Assembly (NCBI GenBank): GCA_001898385.1
Contig: MKTT01000055.1
Span: forward strand, 62,731 to 126,730
DNA length: 64,000 bases
Source: Planctomycetales bacterium 71-10
GTDB lineage: Bacteria; Planctomycetota; Planctomycetia; Isosphaerales; Isosphaeraceae
Reading direction: 5' to 3'
The notes below the pieces were generated by a model. That model saw nothing but the letters and a program-made list of their open reading frames with translations, ran no database searches and was not told where the DNA came from. Of the stretch, positions 37,842-46,696 are shown in pieces (within the stretch, counting starts at the first letter, position 1; every line of letters starts with the position of its first letter). The translations under genes were made by a program, and so were the position numbers.

Positions 37842-38776
37842 CAACAATCCCTTTCCAAAAGAGCCAAAGCCAGCTCGCGGAGCCGCCCGCCGCGTTCGCC
37901 CAGCGGGGCCAGGGCGGCGACGGCCTCGTGCGCGAGCTGCCGGGCCTTCTCCCGGCTCCCTTCCACGCCCAGGAAGCGGGGGTACGTCCACTTGCCGTGG
38001 CCCGAGTCCTTGCCGACCCGCTTGCCCATCTTGGCCTCGTCGCCGACGACGTCGAGCAGGTCGTCGACGACCTGGAACGCCAGGCCGACCGCGCGGCCGT
38101 AGGCCGCCAGCGCCTCGCGCTCCGCGGCCGGCGCGCCCGCGACCGCGGCGCCCATCTCCAGCGGGGCCCGCAGGAGCGCCCCGGTCTTGCGGCGGTGGAT
38201 CGCCTCCAGCTCGGCCGCGGAGCCCTCCGTCCCCTCGGCCGACCGCTCCTCGGCCTGGAGGTCGGCCATCTGGCCCCCCACCATGCCCGAGGGCCCGGCC
38301 GCCTCGGCCAGCAGCCGGACGCACTCCGCGGCCGACTCGGCCGGGCGCACGCCCTTCGCCACCAGCTCGAACGCCAGCGTCAAGAGGCCGTCGCCGGCCA
38401 GGATCGCCGTCGCCTCGTCGAACTGCTTGTGGCAGGTCGGGCGGCCCCGGCGCAGGTCGTCGTCGTCCATCGCCGGCAGGTCGTCGTGGATCAGCGAATA
38501 GGTGTGGATCAGCTCCAGCGCCAGGGCCGGCGCGATCGCGTCGGCCCACGGCGCGCCGCAGGCCTCGGCCGCCATCAGGCAGAGGACCGGCCGCAGCCGC
38601 TTCCCCCCCCCCAGCACGCTGTACCGCATCGCCGACGCCAGCCGCCCGGGGCATCCCCCCTCGGAGCCCTCGGGCTCGGGCAGGGCCGCGGCCAGGGCGT
38701 CCTCCACCCGGCGGCGATGCTCGTCGAGATGTTCGCCCAGCGTCGACGCGGACAAGGTTCGTGAACTGCTCGTCAT
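37841..38776 (-). CDS. Polyprenyl synthetase (farnesyl/geranylgeranyl diphosphate synthase)
   Basis: A 311-residue trans-isoprenyl diphosphate synthase. The first Asp-rich motif is in LIHDDLPAMDDDDLRRG, the second in VVDDLLDVVGDEAKMGK, with GGGKRLRPVLCL near the N-terminus. The MTSSSRTLSAS start at 38776 fits family length; the upstream ORF extension lacks similarity. It is coupled to dxs (TGATG), so the pair makes precursor and extends it. Product chain length cannot be set by eye. Confidence 0.93.
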   Translation of the reverse strand: MTSSSRTLSASTLGEHLDEHRRRVEDALAAALPEPEGSEGGCPGRLASAMRYSVLGGGKRLRPVLCLMAAEACGAPWADAIAPALALELIHTYSLIHDDLPAMDDDDLRRGRPTCHKQFDEATAILAGDGLLTLAFELVAKGVRPAESAAECVRLLAEAAGPSGMVGGQMADLQAEERSAEGTEGSAAELEAIHRRKTGALLRAPLEMGAAVAGAPAAEREALAAYGRAVGLAFQVVDDLLDVVGDEAKMGKRVGKDSGHGKWTYPRFLGVEGSREKARQLAHEAVAALAPLGERGGRLRELALALLERDC

Positions 38777-38889
38777 GAAGGTGATGTTACACGGAGGGCC
38801 GGCGCGGGCAAGTCCCTGGACGGCCGCCCCGGATCCCGGACCGGCTCGGAGGGTTCCATCCTCCCAACTCCCCTCGCCCGCTGCTATTG

Positions 38890-38918
38890 TTGACATTCCC
38901 CCACGCCCTGTCTACACG
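38890..38918 (+). promoter_or_regulatory. Candidate sigma-70-type promoter for miaE
   Basis: A perfect TTGACA (38890-38895) is followed 17 bp later by TACACG (38913-38918), or 15 bp later by TCTACA. It points toward the MiaE gene, 140 bp downstream, in a 281-bp divergent intergenic gap. The -10 match is weak. Confidence 0.35.
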
Positions 38919-39057
38919 GCTGCCCAGAAAACTTTGCGACACAAAGCGATTTCCGGGGGCTCGGGCCTCCGAGGGCGTGGATCTGGGGGGGATGCGATGA
39001 CGTCGCGGGCTTCCGGCGTCGCATCCATCGGTGCGGAATCGCGAGGGACGGTGAGCC

Positions 39058-39681
39058 ATGAGCCTGGTCGAGTCGGTCGAGGACCTGCCGCTGCTGTCGC
39101 GCACCCCGGATTCCTGGGCGGAGCGGGCGCTCCGCGAGCCGCTGGCGCTGCTGAACGACCACGCCTACCTGGAGAAGAAGGCCGCGGCCAACGCCCTGGA
39201 ACTCCTCAACCGCTGGCCCGAACCGACCCCGCCCGAGACCTGGACGACCACCCTGGCCGCCATCGCGCACGACGAGGCGGCGCACCTCAGCTCGGTGATC
39301 CGGCTGATGGCGCGCCGGGGCGGCCGGCTGGAGCGGACCCACCGCAACCCCTACGCGAACGCCCTGCGCCTGCTGGTCCGCAAGGGCCGCGGGACCGAGG
39401 AGCTGGTCGACCGCCTGCTGATCTCGGCCCTGATCGAGGCCCGGTCGTGCGAGCGCTTCCTCGCCCTGGCCCGCGCCACGGCGACGACCGACCGCGAGCT
39501 GGCCCGGTTCTACAACCGCCTGGGCTCGTCCGAGCTGGGCCACTATCGCGTCTTCCTGACGCTCGCCGGCCACGTCCTGCCGGCGGACGTCGTCGAGGCC
39601 CGCTGGGGCGAACTGCTGGAAGCCGAGGCCGCCATCCTCGCCGCGCAGTCGCCGGGGCCGAGGATGCACGGCGGGGCCTGA
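39058..39681 (+). CDS. miaE: tRNA-(ms2io6A)-hydroxylase
   Basis: A 207-residue non-haem diiron enzyme that hydroxylates the isopentenyl side chain at A37 of certain tRNAs. Ferritin-like helices carry Glu/His ligands in HAYLEKKAAANALELL, HDEAAHLSSVIRLM, EARSCERFLALA and ELGHYRVFLTLA. ATG follows GAGGGA. Length matches the family. It stands alone, facing the sugar-isomerase operon convergently. Confidence 0.9.
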   Translation: MSLVESVEDLPLLSRTPDSWAERALREPLALLNDHAYLEKKAAANALELLNRWPEPTPPETWTTTLAAIAHDEAAHLSSVIRLMARRGGRLERTHRNPYANALRLLVRKGRGTEELVDRLLISALIEARSCERFLALARATATTDRELARFYNRLGSSELGHYRVFLTLAGHVLPADVVEARWGELLEAEAAILAAQSPGPRMHGGA

Positions 39682-39687
39682 GCCGCC

Positions 39688-40530
39688 TCAGCAACAGGTC
39701 CGATGCCGTTCGATGCAGGTCGCGATCACCTCGTCAGGCGGTCGCTTCCACCAATCTTCGGCGGAGAAGATCTCGACCTCGTGGAAGCCGTCGTAGCCCT
39801 GGGCCTCGACGGCGGCGCGGAGGGCGGGGATGTCGATGACGCCGTCGCCCATCATGCCGCGGTCGAGGAGGATGTCGCGGGTCGGGACGAGCCAGTCGCA
39901 GATGTGGAAGGCGAGGAGTCGCTTGCGGCCGGCGCGGGCGATCTGGGGCAGGACGTCGGGATCCCACCAGACGTGGTAGACGTCCAGGGCGATGCCGAGG
40001 CCGTCGTCGCCCAGTTCGTCGCAGAGGTCGTTGGCGTGGGCCGCGGTGTTGACGCACGCGCGGTCGGCGGCGTACATCGGGTGCAGCGGCTCGATGGCCA
40101 GGGGCATCCCGGCGGGCCGCGCGTGGTCGAGCAGTTCGCCGATGCCGTCGCGGACCTGCGCGCGGGCCCCGGCGATGTCCTTCGACCCTCTCGGCAGGCC
40201 GCCGACGACCAGGACGAGGCATCGCGCCCCCAGCGCGCACGCCTCGTCGACGGCGCGGCGGTTGTCGTCGCGGGCGGCGAGGCGTTCGGAGGGGGTCGCG
40301 CCGGGGAACATGCCGCCTCGGCAGTAGCCGGTGACGGTGAAGCCGTGCTCGCGCACCTTCGCCGCGGCCTCGGCCAGCCCCATCGCCTGCACCTGATCGC
40401 GCCAGGGGGAGACGCCTCGGACGCCGTGCCGGGCGCAGCCGTCGAGGATCTCGCGGAGGCCCCATTGGCCGCGAAGCGTCGCCGTGTTGATCGAGAGGAG
40501 GCCGGGGTCGGGCGGGCGACAGTCGCTCAT
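39688..40530 (-). CDS. Sugar phosphate isomerase/epimerase family (TIM barrel)
   Basis: A 280-residue xylose-isomerase-like TIM barrel. Typical elements: SINTATLRGQWGLREILDGCARHG, LAIEPLHPMYAAD (metal-ligand Glu and His), GIALDVYHVWWDPDV, AFHICDWLVP and a final Glu in FHEVEIFS. Start and the previous stop overlap (ATGA) with the DUF993 gene. It is the third gene of a putative sugar-derivative catabolic run on the minus strand. The substrate is unknown. Confidence 0.88.
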   Translation of the reverse strand: MSDCRPPDPGLLSINTATLRGQWGLREILDGCARHGVRGVSPWRDQVQAMGLAEAAAKVREHGFTVTGYCRGGMFPGATPSERLAARDDNRRAVDEACALGARCLVLVVGGLPRGSKDIAGARAQVRDGIGELLDHARPAGMPLAIEPLHPMYAADRACVNTAAHANDLCDELGDDGLGIALDVYHVWWDPDVLPQIARAGRKRLLAFHICDWLVPTRDILLDRGMMGDGVIDIPALRAAVEAQGYDGFHEVEIFSAEDWWKRPPDEVIATCIERHRTCC

Positions 40531-41693
40531 GCGTCGATCCCCTGCACCGCCAGGAAGGCCCGCATCTTCGCCACGGCCCGATCCGGGTCGTCGAGCAGCC
40601 CGGCGGCGTCGGCGAGGCGGAACAGCTCGCAGTAGTGCAACGCGCTGCGAGCGCTCTGCTGGCCGCCGACCATCACGAAGTGGTCCTGCCAGCCGTTGAG
40701 CCAGGCCAGGAACACGACGCCCGACTTGTAGAACCGCGTCGGCGCCGCGAAGACGTGGCGCGAGAGCGGGACCGTCGGGGCCAGGATCCGGCGGTACTCC
40801 GCGACGTCCTGCGTCGCCAGCCTCTGGAGCGCGGCCGAGGCCGCCGGCGCGATCGCGTCGAAGATCCCCAGCAGTGCGTGGGAGTATCCGACGTCGTCCC
40901 CCTCGATCAGCTCGGGATAGTGGAAGTCGTCGCCCGTGTACATCTTCACGCCTGCGGGGAGGCGGCGACGCATCGCGATCTCCTTCTCCTTGTCGAGAAG
41001 CGAAATCTTGATCCCGTCGACCTTGCCCGCGTGGGCGGCGATGATGCGGAGGCAGACGTCCATGGCGTCGTCGAGGTCGTCGCGGCCCCAGTAGCCGGCG
41101 AGCGCCGGGTCGAACATGGGGCCGAGCCAGTGGAGGATGACGGGTTCGCGGACGCGGGAGAGGATCGCGCCGTAGGCGTGCTCGTAGTCCTCCGGCGACC
41201 GCGCCGCGGCGGCCAGCGCCCGGCTGGCCATCAGGATGATCCGCCCTCCGACGGCCTCGACGGCCTCGGCCTGCTCCTCATACGCGGCGATCACGTCGGC
41301 GGTCGTCAGCCCCGGCCGCGGGGCGAGTTGGTCCGTCCCCACGCCCGAGGCCACCAGCGCGCCGGGCCTCCCCTTCGCCATCGCGACGGTCTTCTCGATG
41401 AGCGTCAGCGCCGTCGGCCAGTCCAGCCCCATGCCGCGCTGGGCGGTGTCCATGGCCTCGGCCACGCCCAGGCCCAGCGACAGCAGGTGCTCGCGATACC
41501 GGAGCGTCGCGTCCCAATCCACGGCCGCCTCGACCCACGGATCGGCCGCGCTGCGGGCGTCGGCCACGACGTGGGCCGCGGAGAAGGCGACGCGGTTGAA
41601 CGCGGGCTTCGCGGGCGGGCTCCAGGAGCGGGCCCCGCGGAGGGTGTAGGGCTCGACGGCGCCGGCGGTGGTGAGCAGGTTGATTCGAGGCAT
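40527..41693 (-). CDS. DUF993 / dihydrodipicolinate synthase-like protein
   Basis: The protein has 388 residues. The start MPRINLLTTAGAVEPYTL at 41693 was chosen because GCGGAG lies 6 bp upstream; in-frame ATGs at 41699 and 41717 are alternatives, and the frame continues into repeat B2. Motifs include DWDATLRYREHLLSLGLGVAEAMDTAQRG, VGGRIILMASRALAA and DGIKISLLDKEKE, where the Lys could be the Schiff-base residue of the aldolase fold. The likely role is an aldolase-type step between the Gfo/Idh oxidoreductase and the isomerase. Confidence 0.82.
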   Translation of the reverse strand: MPRINLLTTAGAVEPYTLRGARSWSPPAKPAFNRVAFSAAHVVADARSAADPWVEAAVDWDATLRYREHLLSLGLGVAEAMDTAQRGMGLDWPTALTLIEKTVAMAKGRPGALVASGVGTDQLAPRPGLTTADVIAAYEEQAEAVEAVGGRIILMASRALAAAARSPEDYEHAYGAILSRVREPVILHWLGPMFDPALAGYWGRDDLDDAMDVCLRIIAAHAGKVDGIKISLLDKEKEIAMRRRLPAGVKMYTGDDFHYPELIEGDDVGYSHALLGIFDAIAPAASAALQRLATQDVAEYRRILAPTVPLSRHVFAAPTRFYKSGVVFLAWLNGWQDHFVMVGGQQSARSALHYCELFRLADAAGLLDDPDRAVAKMRAFLAVQGIDA

Positions 41694-41717
41694 GACCATC
41701 TCCGCATTCCGATTCAT

Positions 41718-41883
41718 CGTCCCCTCTCCCGCCGGGAGAGGGCGGCCGCGCAGCGGCGGGTGAGGGTCGCCGGAGTTCGGAGGGTACGACGGGTGCAACG
41801 GTCATCAACCGGAGCTATCTCAACAGGTCCGACGACCCTCACCCGGCCCTCCGGACCGCCCTCTCTCGGGGGGAGAGGGGACG
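41718..41883. repeat. Palindromic intergenic repeat, family B copy 2
   Basis: 166 bp with the same ends as copy 1 (34591-34755). The left arm CGTCCCCTCTCCCGCCGGGA is intact, while the right arm carries changes (CTCTCTCGGGGGGAGAGGGG). It sits inside an apparent operon, between the Gfo/Idh stop and the DUF993 start, and could make a strong mRNA hairpin there. Confidence 0.82.
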
Positions 41884-41895
41884 TCGCGCGCCTCG

Positions 41896-43047
41896 TCAGA
41901 TTTCAAGATCCGGCACGTCCACCCACCGCCGTTCGCGCCAGGATTGCAGGCCCAGCTCGACGAGTTGCACGCCCTTGGCGGCTTCGAGGAGGTCCCAGCG
42001 GAATTCGCAATCGCCGTGGACGTGCTTCAGGAAGAGTTCCCACTGGGCCTTGAAGGCGTTTTCATAGGTCGTCGTGTCGGGGACGAGGGCCCAGTCGGCG
42101 TGGAAGTCGTGCGTGTTGCGGAGGTCGGGGTTCCAGACGGGCTTGGGGGTGTTCACGCGCGACTGGGTGCGGCAGTCGGTCAGGCCGGCGACGGCCGAGC
42201 CGAGGACGCCGTCGACCTGGAGCGTCAGCAGGTCGTCGCGGCGGACGCGCACGGCCCACGAGCTGTTCATGTGGACGATCACGCCGTTCGTCAGCTCGAA
42301 CGTGGCGTACGCGGCGTCGTCGGCCGTGGCCTGGTAGGGCCGCCCGCGCTCGTCCCACCTCTCGGGGATGTGGGTCGCGCCCAGGCAGGAGACGCTCTTG
42401 ATCGGGCCGAAGGTATTGTCGATCAGGTAGCGCCAGTGGCAGAGCATGTCCAGGATGATGCCGCCGCCGTCCTCGGCGCGGTAGTTCCACGAGGGCCGTT
42501 GCGCGGGCTGGAGGTCGCCTTCGAAGACCCAGTAGCCGAACTCGCCGCGGACGGAGAGCATGCGGCCGAAGAAGCCGGCGTCGCGGAGCATGGCCAGCTT
42601 GCGGACGCCGGGGAGCCAGAGCTTGTCCTGGACGACGCCGTGCTTGACGCCCGCGGCGCGGGCGGCGCGGACGAGGTCGAGGGCCGAGGCCAGGTCGGTC
42701 GCGACGGGCTTCTCGCAGTAGACGTGCTTGCCGGCGGCGATCGCCTTGCGGAGCACGGCCGGGCGGCCCTGGGTGGTGGCGGCGTCGAAGAAGACGGCGT
42801 CGTTCGGGTCGGCCAGGGCGGCGTCCAGGTCGGTCGTCCAGCGCGCGACGCCGACCCGACGCGCCAGCGCGGCGACCTTGTCGGCGTCGCGGCCGACGAG
42901 GAGCGGGTCGGGCACGATCCGGCCGCCGTCCGCCGTCGCCACGCCCCCCTGGTCGCGGATGGCGACGACGGAGCGGATCAGGTGCTGGTTCATGCCCATC
43001 CGGCCGGTGACGCCGTGCATGACGACGCCGACGCGATGCTCTGCCAT
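41896..43047 (-). CDS. Gfo/Idh/MocA family oxidoreductase
   Basis: A 383-residue NAD(P)-dependent sugar dehydrogenase-like enzyme. N-terminal Rossmann fold (VGVVMHGVTGRMGMNQHLI), then VGRDADKVAALARRVG, the substrate-site motif GKHVYCEKPVA (EKP) and GGIILDMLCHWRYLIDN (catalytic-type Asp and His). The first gene of the trio with DUF993 and the TIM-barrel isomerase. Oxidation of a sugar or keto-sugar is likely. Confidence 0.9.
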   Translation of the reverse strand: MAEHRVGVVMHGVTGRMGMNQHLIRSVVAIRDQGGVATADGGRIVPDPLLVGRDADKVAALARRVGVARWTTDLDAALADPNDAVFFDAATTQGRPAVLRKAIAAGKHVYCEKPVATDLASALDLVRAARAAGVKHGVVQDKLWLPGVRKLAMLRDAGFFGRMLSVRGEFGYWVFEGDLQPAQRPSWNYRAEDGGGIILDMLCHWRYLIDNTFGPIKSVSCLGATHIPERWDERGRPYQATADDAAYATFELTNGVIVHMNSSWAVRVRRDDLLTLQVDGVLGSAVAGLTDCRTQSRVNTPKPVWNPDLRNTHDFHADWALVPDTTTYENAFKAQWELFLKHVHGDCEFRWDLLEAAKGVQLVELGLQSWRERRWVDVPDLEI

Positions 43048-43079
43048 CTTCGCGTTCCGATCTCTCGATGTTTTCACGA

Positions 43080-43784
43080 TCAGCGCGCGAGGCGCGACGG
43101 CGCGCCCCGCCGGGCCCCGGCCCGCGGCGCGGCGTCGGCGTAGCCGCGGCCCAGGCGCATCAGGTACTCGTCGCGCGGGACCTCGCGGGCGCCCAGGCTC
43201 ATCAGGTGCTCGCTCCGGACCTGGCAGTCGAGCATGTCGAAGCCCTCGTCGGCCAGCCGCTCGACCAGCGCGACCAGGGCGACCTTGGAGGCGTCGGTCT
43301 CGGCGTGGAACATGGACTCGCCGCAGAAGCAGCGGCCGGCGAGTACGCCGTAGACGCCGCCGACCAGCTCGCCGTCGCGCCACGCCTCGACGCTGCGGGC
43401 CAGGCCCAGGCGGTGCAGGCGGGCGTAGGCGTCCTGCATCTCGGGCGTGATCCAGGTGCCGTCCTCGTGGCCGCGGGGGGTCTCGGCGCAGGCGCGGACG
43501 ACGCGGTCGAAGGCGGAGTCGAAGCGGACCTCGAACCGCCCCGAGCGGACCGTCCGGGCCAGCCGTCGCGAGACCCGCAGCTCGCCCGGGAAGAGGACGA
43601 GCCGGGGGTCGGGCGACCACCAGAGGATCGGCCCGCCCGGCTCGAACCAGGGGAAGATCCCGGCGCGGTAGGCCGCGATGAGGCGTTCGGTCGACAGGTC
43701 CCCGCCGATCGCCAGCAGGCCCTCGGGCTCGGCCAGGTGGGGGGGCGGGAAGATCGGGTCGGGGCCGAGGCGGAAGAGGGCCAT
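43080..43784 (-). CDS. aat: Leucyl/phenylalanyl-tRNA--protein transferase
   Basis: A 234-residue enzyme adding Leu or Phe to N-terminal Arg/Lys of proteins, marking them for ClpS/ClpAP in the N-degron pathway. Family blocks: GLLAIGGDLSTERLIAAYRA, GIFPWFEPGGPILWWSPDPR, LGLARSVEAWRDGELVGG, YGVLAGRCFCGESMF and LDCQVRSEHLMSLGA. The ATG at 43784 matches the canonical start. It lies 65 bp downstream of the PfkB gene. Confidence 0.93.
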   Translation of the reverse strand: MALFRLGPDPIFPPPHLAEPEGLLAIGGDLSTERLIAAYRAGIFPWFEPGGPILWWSPDPRLVLFPGELRVSRRLARTVRSGRFEVRFDSAFDRVVRACAETPRGHEDGTWITPEMQDAYARLHRLGLARSVEAWRDGELVGGVYGVLAGRCFCGESMFHAETDASKVALVALVERLADEGFDMLDCQVRSEHLMSLGAREVPRDEYLMRLGRGYADAAPRAGARRGAPSRLAR

Positions 43785-43849
43785 GAAGCCTGCTCTCTCT
43801 GCGCGCGACGCCCCGTCGCGCCGCGCGGCCCCGGCCCTCCCCGCGGGGG

Positions 43850-44818
43850 TCAGGCCCTGCCGCGCCCGAGGGCTTCCAGCTCCTCGGCCGGGCCGAAGTT
43901 GTCCCGGTAGCGCGCGATGAACTCGTCGAGCGAATACGAGTGTTCCTGGGGTCCAGGATGCTCGATCGCATAGACCGCCGTCAAGGAGGCCATCCGGCCG
44001 ACGACCGGCCACGGCAGCCCCAGGCTCATCCCGGCCACGAACCCGCCGCGGAAGGCGTCGCCGGCGCCGGTGGGGTCGGCGACCTTGCCGGGCTTGGCCG
44101 GCGGGATCTCGTGCTCGGCCCCGTCGACGGTGATGAGGGCGCCCTTCTCGCCCAGGGTCATCACCGTGATGGGGACGCTCTTGCGCAGCTCGGCCTCGGT
44201 GACGCCCAGCTTCTCGGCCATCATGCCGAACTCGTAGTCGTTGCCGGCGAGGATCTTGGCGCCCTTGCGGCCCTCCTCCAGCTCGGCCTTGTCCATGCGG
44301 GGGAGCTGCATCGAGGGGTCGTACAGGTAGGGGACGCCGGCCACGGTGCACTCGGCGGCGTAGCGGCCCATCGCGGCCGGGTCGTTGGGGGCGATCACGA
44401 CGAGGTCGTCGGCCGTCGCGCCCAGGTCCTTCGGCGAGATCGTCGACGCCTTGGACATCGCGCCGGGGTAGAACGCGATGATCTGGTTGTCGGCCAGGTC
44501 GGTGTTGACGAAGCAGCTCGCGGTGTGCTCCGACTTGATGACCTTCACGCCCGAGTCGTCGACCCCCTTGGCCTTCAGGATCGCCCGGTAGTCCTCGAAG
44601 TCCTCGCCCACGGTCCCCACCAGGGTCGGCTTCTCGCCCAGCAGGGCCAGGTTGTAGGCGATGTTCGCCCCCGTGCCGCCCCGACGCCGGGTCAGCGAGT
44701 CGACCAGGAACGACACGCTCAGGACGTGGACCTTGTCGGCCAGGATGTGGTCCTGGAACTTGCCCGGGAACACCATGATGTAGTCGTAGGCGATCGAGCC
44801 GGTGACGAAGACGCGCAT
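43850..44818 (-). CDS. PfkB-family carbohydrate/nucleoside kinase
   Basis: A 322-residue ribokinase-fold kinase resembling prokaryotic adenosine-kinase-like PfkB members. Motif 1 is RRRGGTGANIAYNLALLGE (about 44-62) and motif 2 is DPTGAGDAFRGGFVAG with catalytic Asp. FPGKFQDHIL near the start is typical of the adenosine-kinase-like group. The substrate is not certain. Repeat A2 lies directly upstream. Confidence 0.88.
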   Translation of the reverse strand: MRVFVTGSIAYDYIMVFPGKFQDHILADKVHVLSVSFLVDSLTRRRGGTGANIAYNLALLGEKPTLVGTVGEDFEDYRAILKAKGVDDSGVKVIKSEHTASCFVNTDLADNQIIAFYPGAMSKASTISPKDLGATADDLVVIAPNDPAAMGRYAAECTVAGVPYLYDPSMQLPRMDKAELEEGRKGAKILAGNDYEFGMMAEKLGVTEAELRKSVPITVMTLGEKGALITVDGAEHEIPPAKPGKVADPTGAGDAFRGGFVAGMSLGLPWPVVGRMASLTAVYAIEHPGPQEHSYSLDEFIARYRDNFGPAEELEALGRGRA

Positions 44819-44880
44819 CAGAAGGGGATTCCTCTCGCTAGAAAATGTGGACCGCCACGGATATCGGGACTGCCATCATG

Positions 44881-45067
44881 ACGGCCTTCCCCCCTGGCGG
44901 GGGAAGGTGGCCCGCAGGTCCGGATGAGGGGGAAGACGCGCGAGACGGCCTTTGGATTTCGCGACGACCGTCTCGGGCGGGCCTTCGAATCCCGACGGCG
45001 CCGCTGCTTCGCGTCCCCCTCATCTGACCCCTGCGGGGTCTGTCTTCCCCCGCGAGGGGGGAAGACG
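44881..45067. repeat. Palindromic intergenic repeat, family A copy 2
   Basis: 187 bp. Same ends and right-hand block as copy 1 at 16428-16615. It sits between gltX and the PfkB gene, ending 17 bp before the gltX stop. The central ~70 bp differs from copy 1, while the inverted ends and the GATGAGGGGG/CCCCCTCATC pair are kept. Confidence 0.8.
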
Positions 45068-45084
45068 GTCGCTATCGCAGGTCG

Positions 45085-46572
45085 TCAAGCTCCGGCTTCC
45101 AGCATCCCGATCGCCTTCGCGATCCGGGCGCGGCAGCGGTCGCGGCCGACGAGGAAGAGGCAGTCGTAGAGGCCGGGGCCGACCCCCTGCCCCGTCGTCG
45201 CCACGCGCAGGGGGTTGACGACGTCCCCCATCTTGCGGCCGGACTTCTCGGCGTAGTCGTGGACGGCCTTCTCCAGCGTCGGCAGGTCGTAGGGCTCGGT
45301 CTCGGCCAGGAGCGCGTCCAGCTCGCGGAGCATCTCCGGGACGCCCGGCTTGCGGAGCCGCTTCTTCACGGCGTCGGGGTCGTAGGCGACCTCGTCGTCG
45401 AAGAAGAACCGGCCCAGCTTCACCACGTCGGAGAAGGTCTTCATGCGGTCGCCGAGGGCCAGGATCACGGCCTCCAGCAGCGCCCGGTCGTCGTCGGAGA
45501 TCGGGTCGGAGACGAGGCCCGCGGCCTTGAGGAACGGGATCGCGCCGGCGACCTTCTCCTCCATCGGGGCCTCTTTCATCCAGTGGCCCTCGATCCAGAA
45601 CAGCTTGTCCGGGTCGAGGCTGGCGGGCGAGCTGTTGACGCGGCCGAGCGAGAACTTCTCGATCAGCTCGGCGCGGGTGAACAGCTCCTGGGTGTCGTCG
45701 AAGCTCCAGCCCAGCCGGGCGAGGTAGTTGACCAGGGCGTGGGGGAGGTAGCCGCGCTCGATGTACTGGTGCAGGAAGATGAGGATCCCGCGCTTCTCGT
45801 ACTCCTCGGTCTTGCGCTTGGACATCTTGGCGTGCGAGCCGGGCTCGGCGACGTAGGGGACGTGCGCGAAGGCCGGCGGGGTCGCGCCCAGGGCTTCCAG
45901 GACGAGGAGCTGGGGGAAGGTGTTGGAGAGGTGCTCCTCGGCGCGAACGACGTGGGTGATCCGCATCTCCACGTCGTCGACGACGCTGGCGAAGTTGTAC
46001 AGCGGCTGGCCGCCGGGGCGGACGATGACGAAGTCGCCGATCTCGTCGGTGTTGAACGAGACCTCGCCCTTGACCAGGTCGTTGAGGACCAGCGTGCGGC
46101 CGGTCGGGACTTCGAACCGCAGGGCGAAGGGACGGCCCTCGTCCTCGAACCGCTTCAGGTCGGCGTCGGAATACTCGATCCGGCGGAAGCGGTAGGGCTG
46201 CTTGGCCTTCTTCGCGGCCTCGCGGCCGACCTCGCGCTCGGCGTCGGTGGAGTAGTCGCGATAGACCACGCCGGCGGCGATCAGCTTGTCGACGGCCTCG
46301 CGATAGAGGTGCTGACGCTGGGACTGGTAGTAAGGCCCGTGGGGGCCGCCGACCTCGGGCCCTTCGTCCCAGAGCATGTCCAGCCAGCGGAAGCCGTCGA
46401 CGATCTTGCCGACGGCCTCGTCGACGTGGCGCTCCTGGTCGGTGTCGTCGATCCGGAGGATGAACTGCCCGCCGTGCCGCTTGGCCAGCAGCCAGTTGAA
46501 GAGCGCCGTGCGGACGCCCCCGATGTGGAGATATCCGGTGGGGCTGGGGGCGAAGCGGGTGCGTACGGTCAT
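45085..46572 (-). CDS. gltX: Glutamyl-tRNA synthetase
   Basis: A 495-residue class I aminoacyl-tRNA synthetase from MTVRTRFAPSPTGYLHIGG (46572; an ATG three codons upstream is possible). The HIGH motif appears as HIGG and the KMSKS motif as KMSKR. Other blocks are RTALFNWLLAKRHGG, LRIDDTDQER and HVVRAEEHLSNTFPQ. The length is normal. Whether it is discriminating for tRNA-Glu cannot be told from sequence alone. Confidence 0.95.
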   Translation of the reverse strand: MTVRTRFAPSPTGYLHIGGVRTALFNWLLAKRHGGQFILRIDDTDQERHVDEAVGKIVDGFRWLDMLWDEGPEVGGPHGPYYQSQRQHLYREAVDKLIAAGVVYRDYSTDAEREVGREAAKKAKQPYRFRRIEYSDADLKRFEDEGRPFALRFEVPTGRTLVLNDLVKGEVSFNTDEIGDFVIVRPGGQPLYNFASVVDDVEMRITHVVRAEEHLSNTFPQLLVLEALGATPPAFAHVPYVAEPGSHAKMSKRKTEEYEKRGILIFLHQYIERGYLPHALVNYLARLGWSFDDTQELFTRAELIEKFSLGRVNSSPASLDPDKLFWIEGHWMKEAPMEEKVAGAIPFLKAAGLVSDPISDDDRALLEAVILALGDRMKTFSDVVKLGRFFFDDEVAYDPDAVKKRLRKPGVPEMLRELDALLAETEPYDLPTLEKAVHDYAEKSGRKMGDVVNPLRVATTGQGVGPGLYDCLFLVGRDRCRARIAKAIGMLEAGA

Positions 46573-46696
46573 GGCTCTCATCTGGCCGACGAAACGCCGA
46601 CGCGACCGCCGCGGCCCTCCCGGGGCCCCGCCGGTCGCTCGAACGGCTTGGACGCGAACGAATTGGGTCCACGATAGGCCCCGCCCGCCTCACCTG

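Noticed and set aside
35847..38654. Apparent fusion of a Pro/Arg-rich N-terminus to DXS
   Set aside because: The extra residues are the polyprenyl synthase gene read in another frame; the ATG at 37841 with its ribosome site is the true dxs start.
41896..43971. Apparent fusion of an aat-region frame to the Gfo/Idh oxidoreductase
   Set aside because: The N-terminal part is antisense-like frame noise over aat; the oxidoreductase has its own normal start at 43047.
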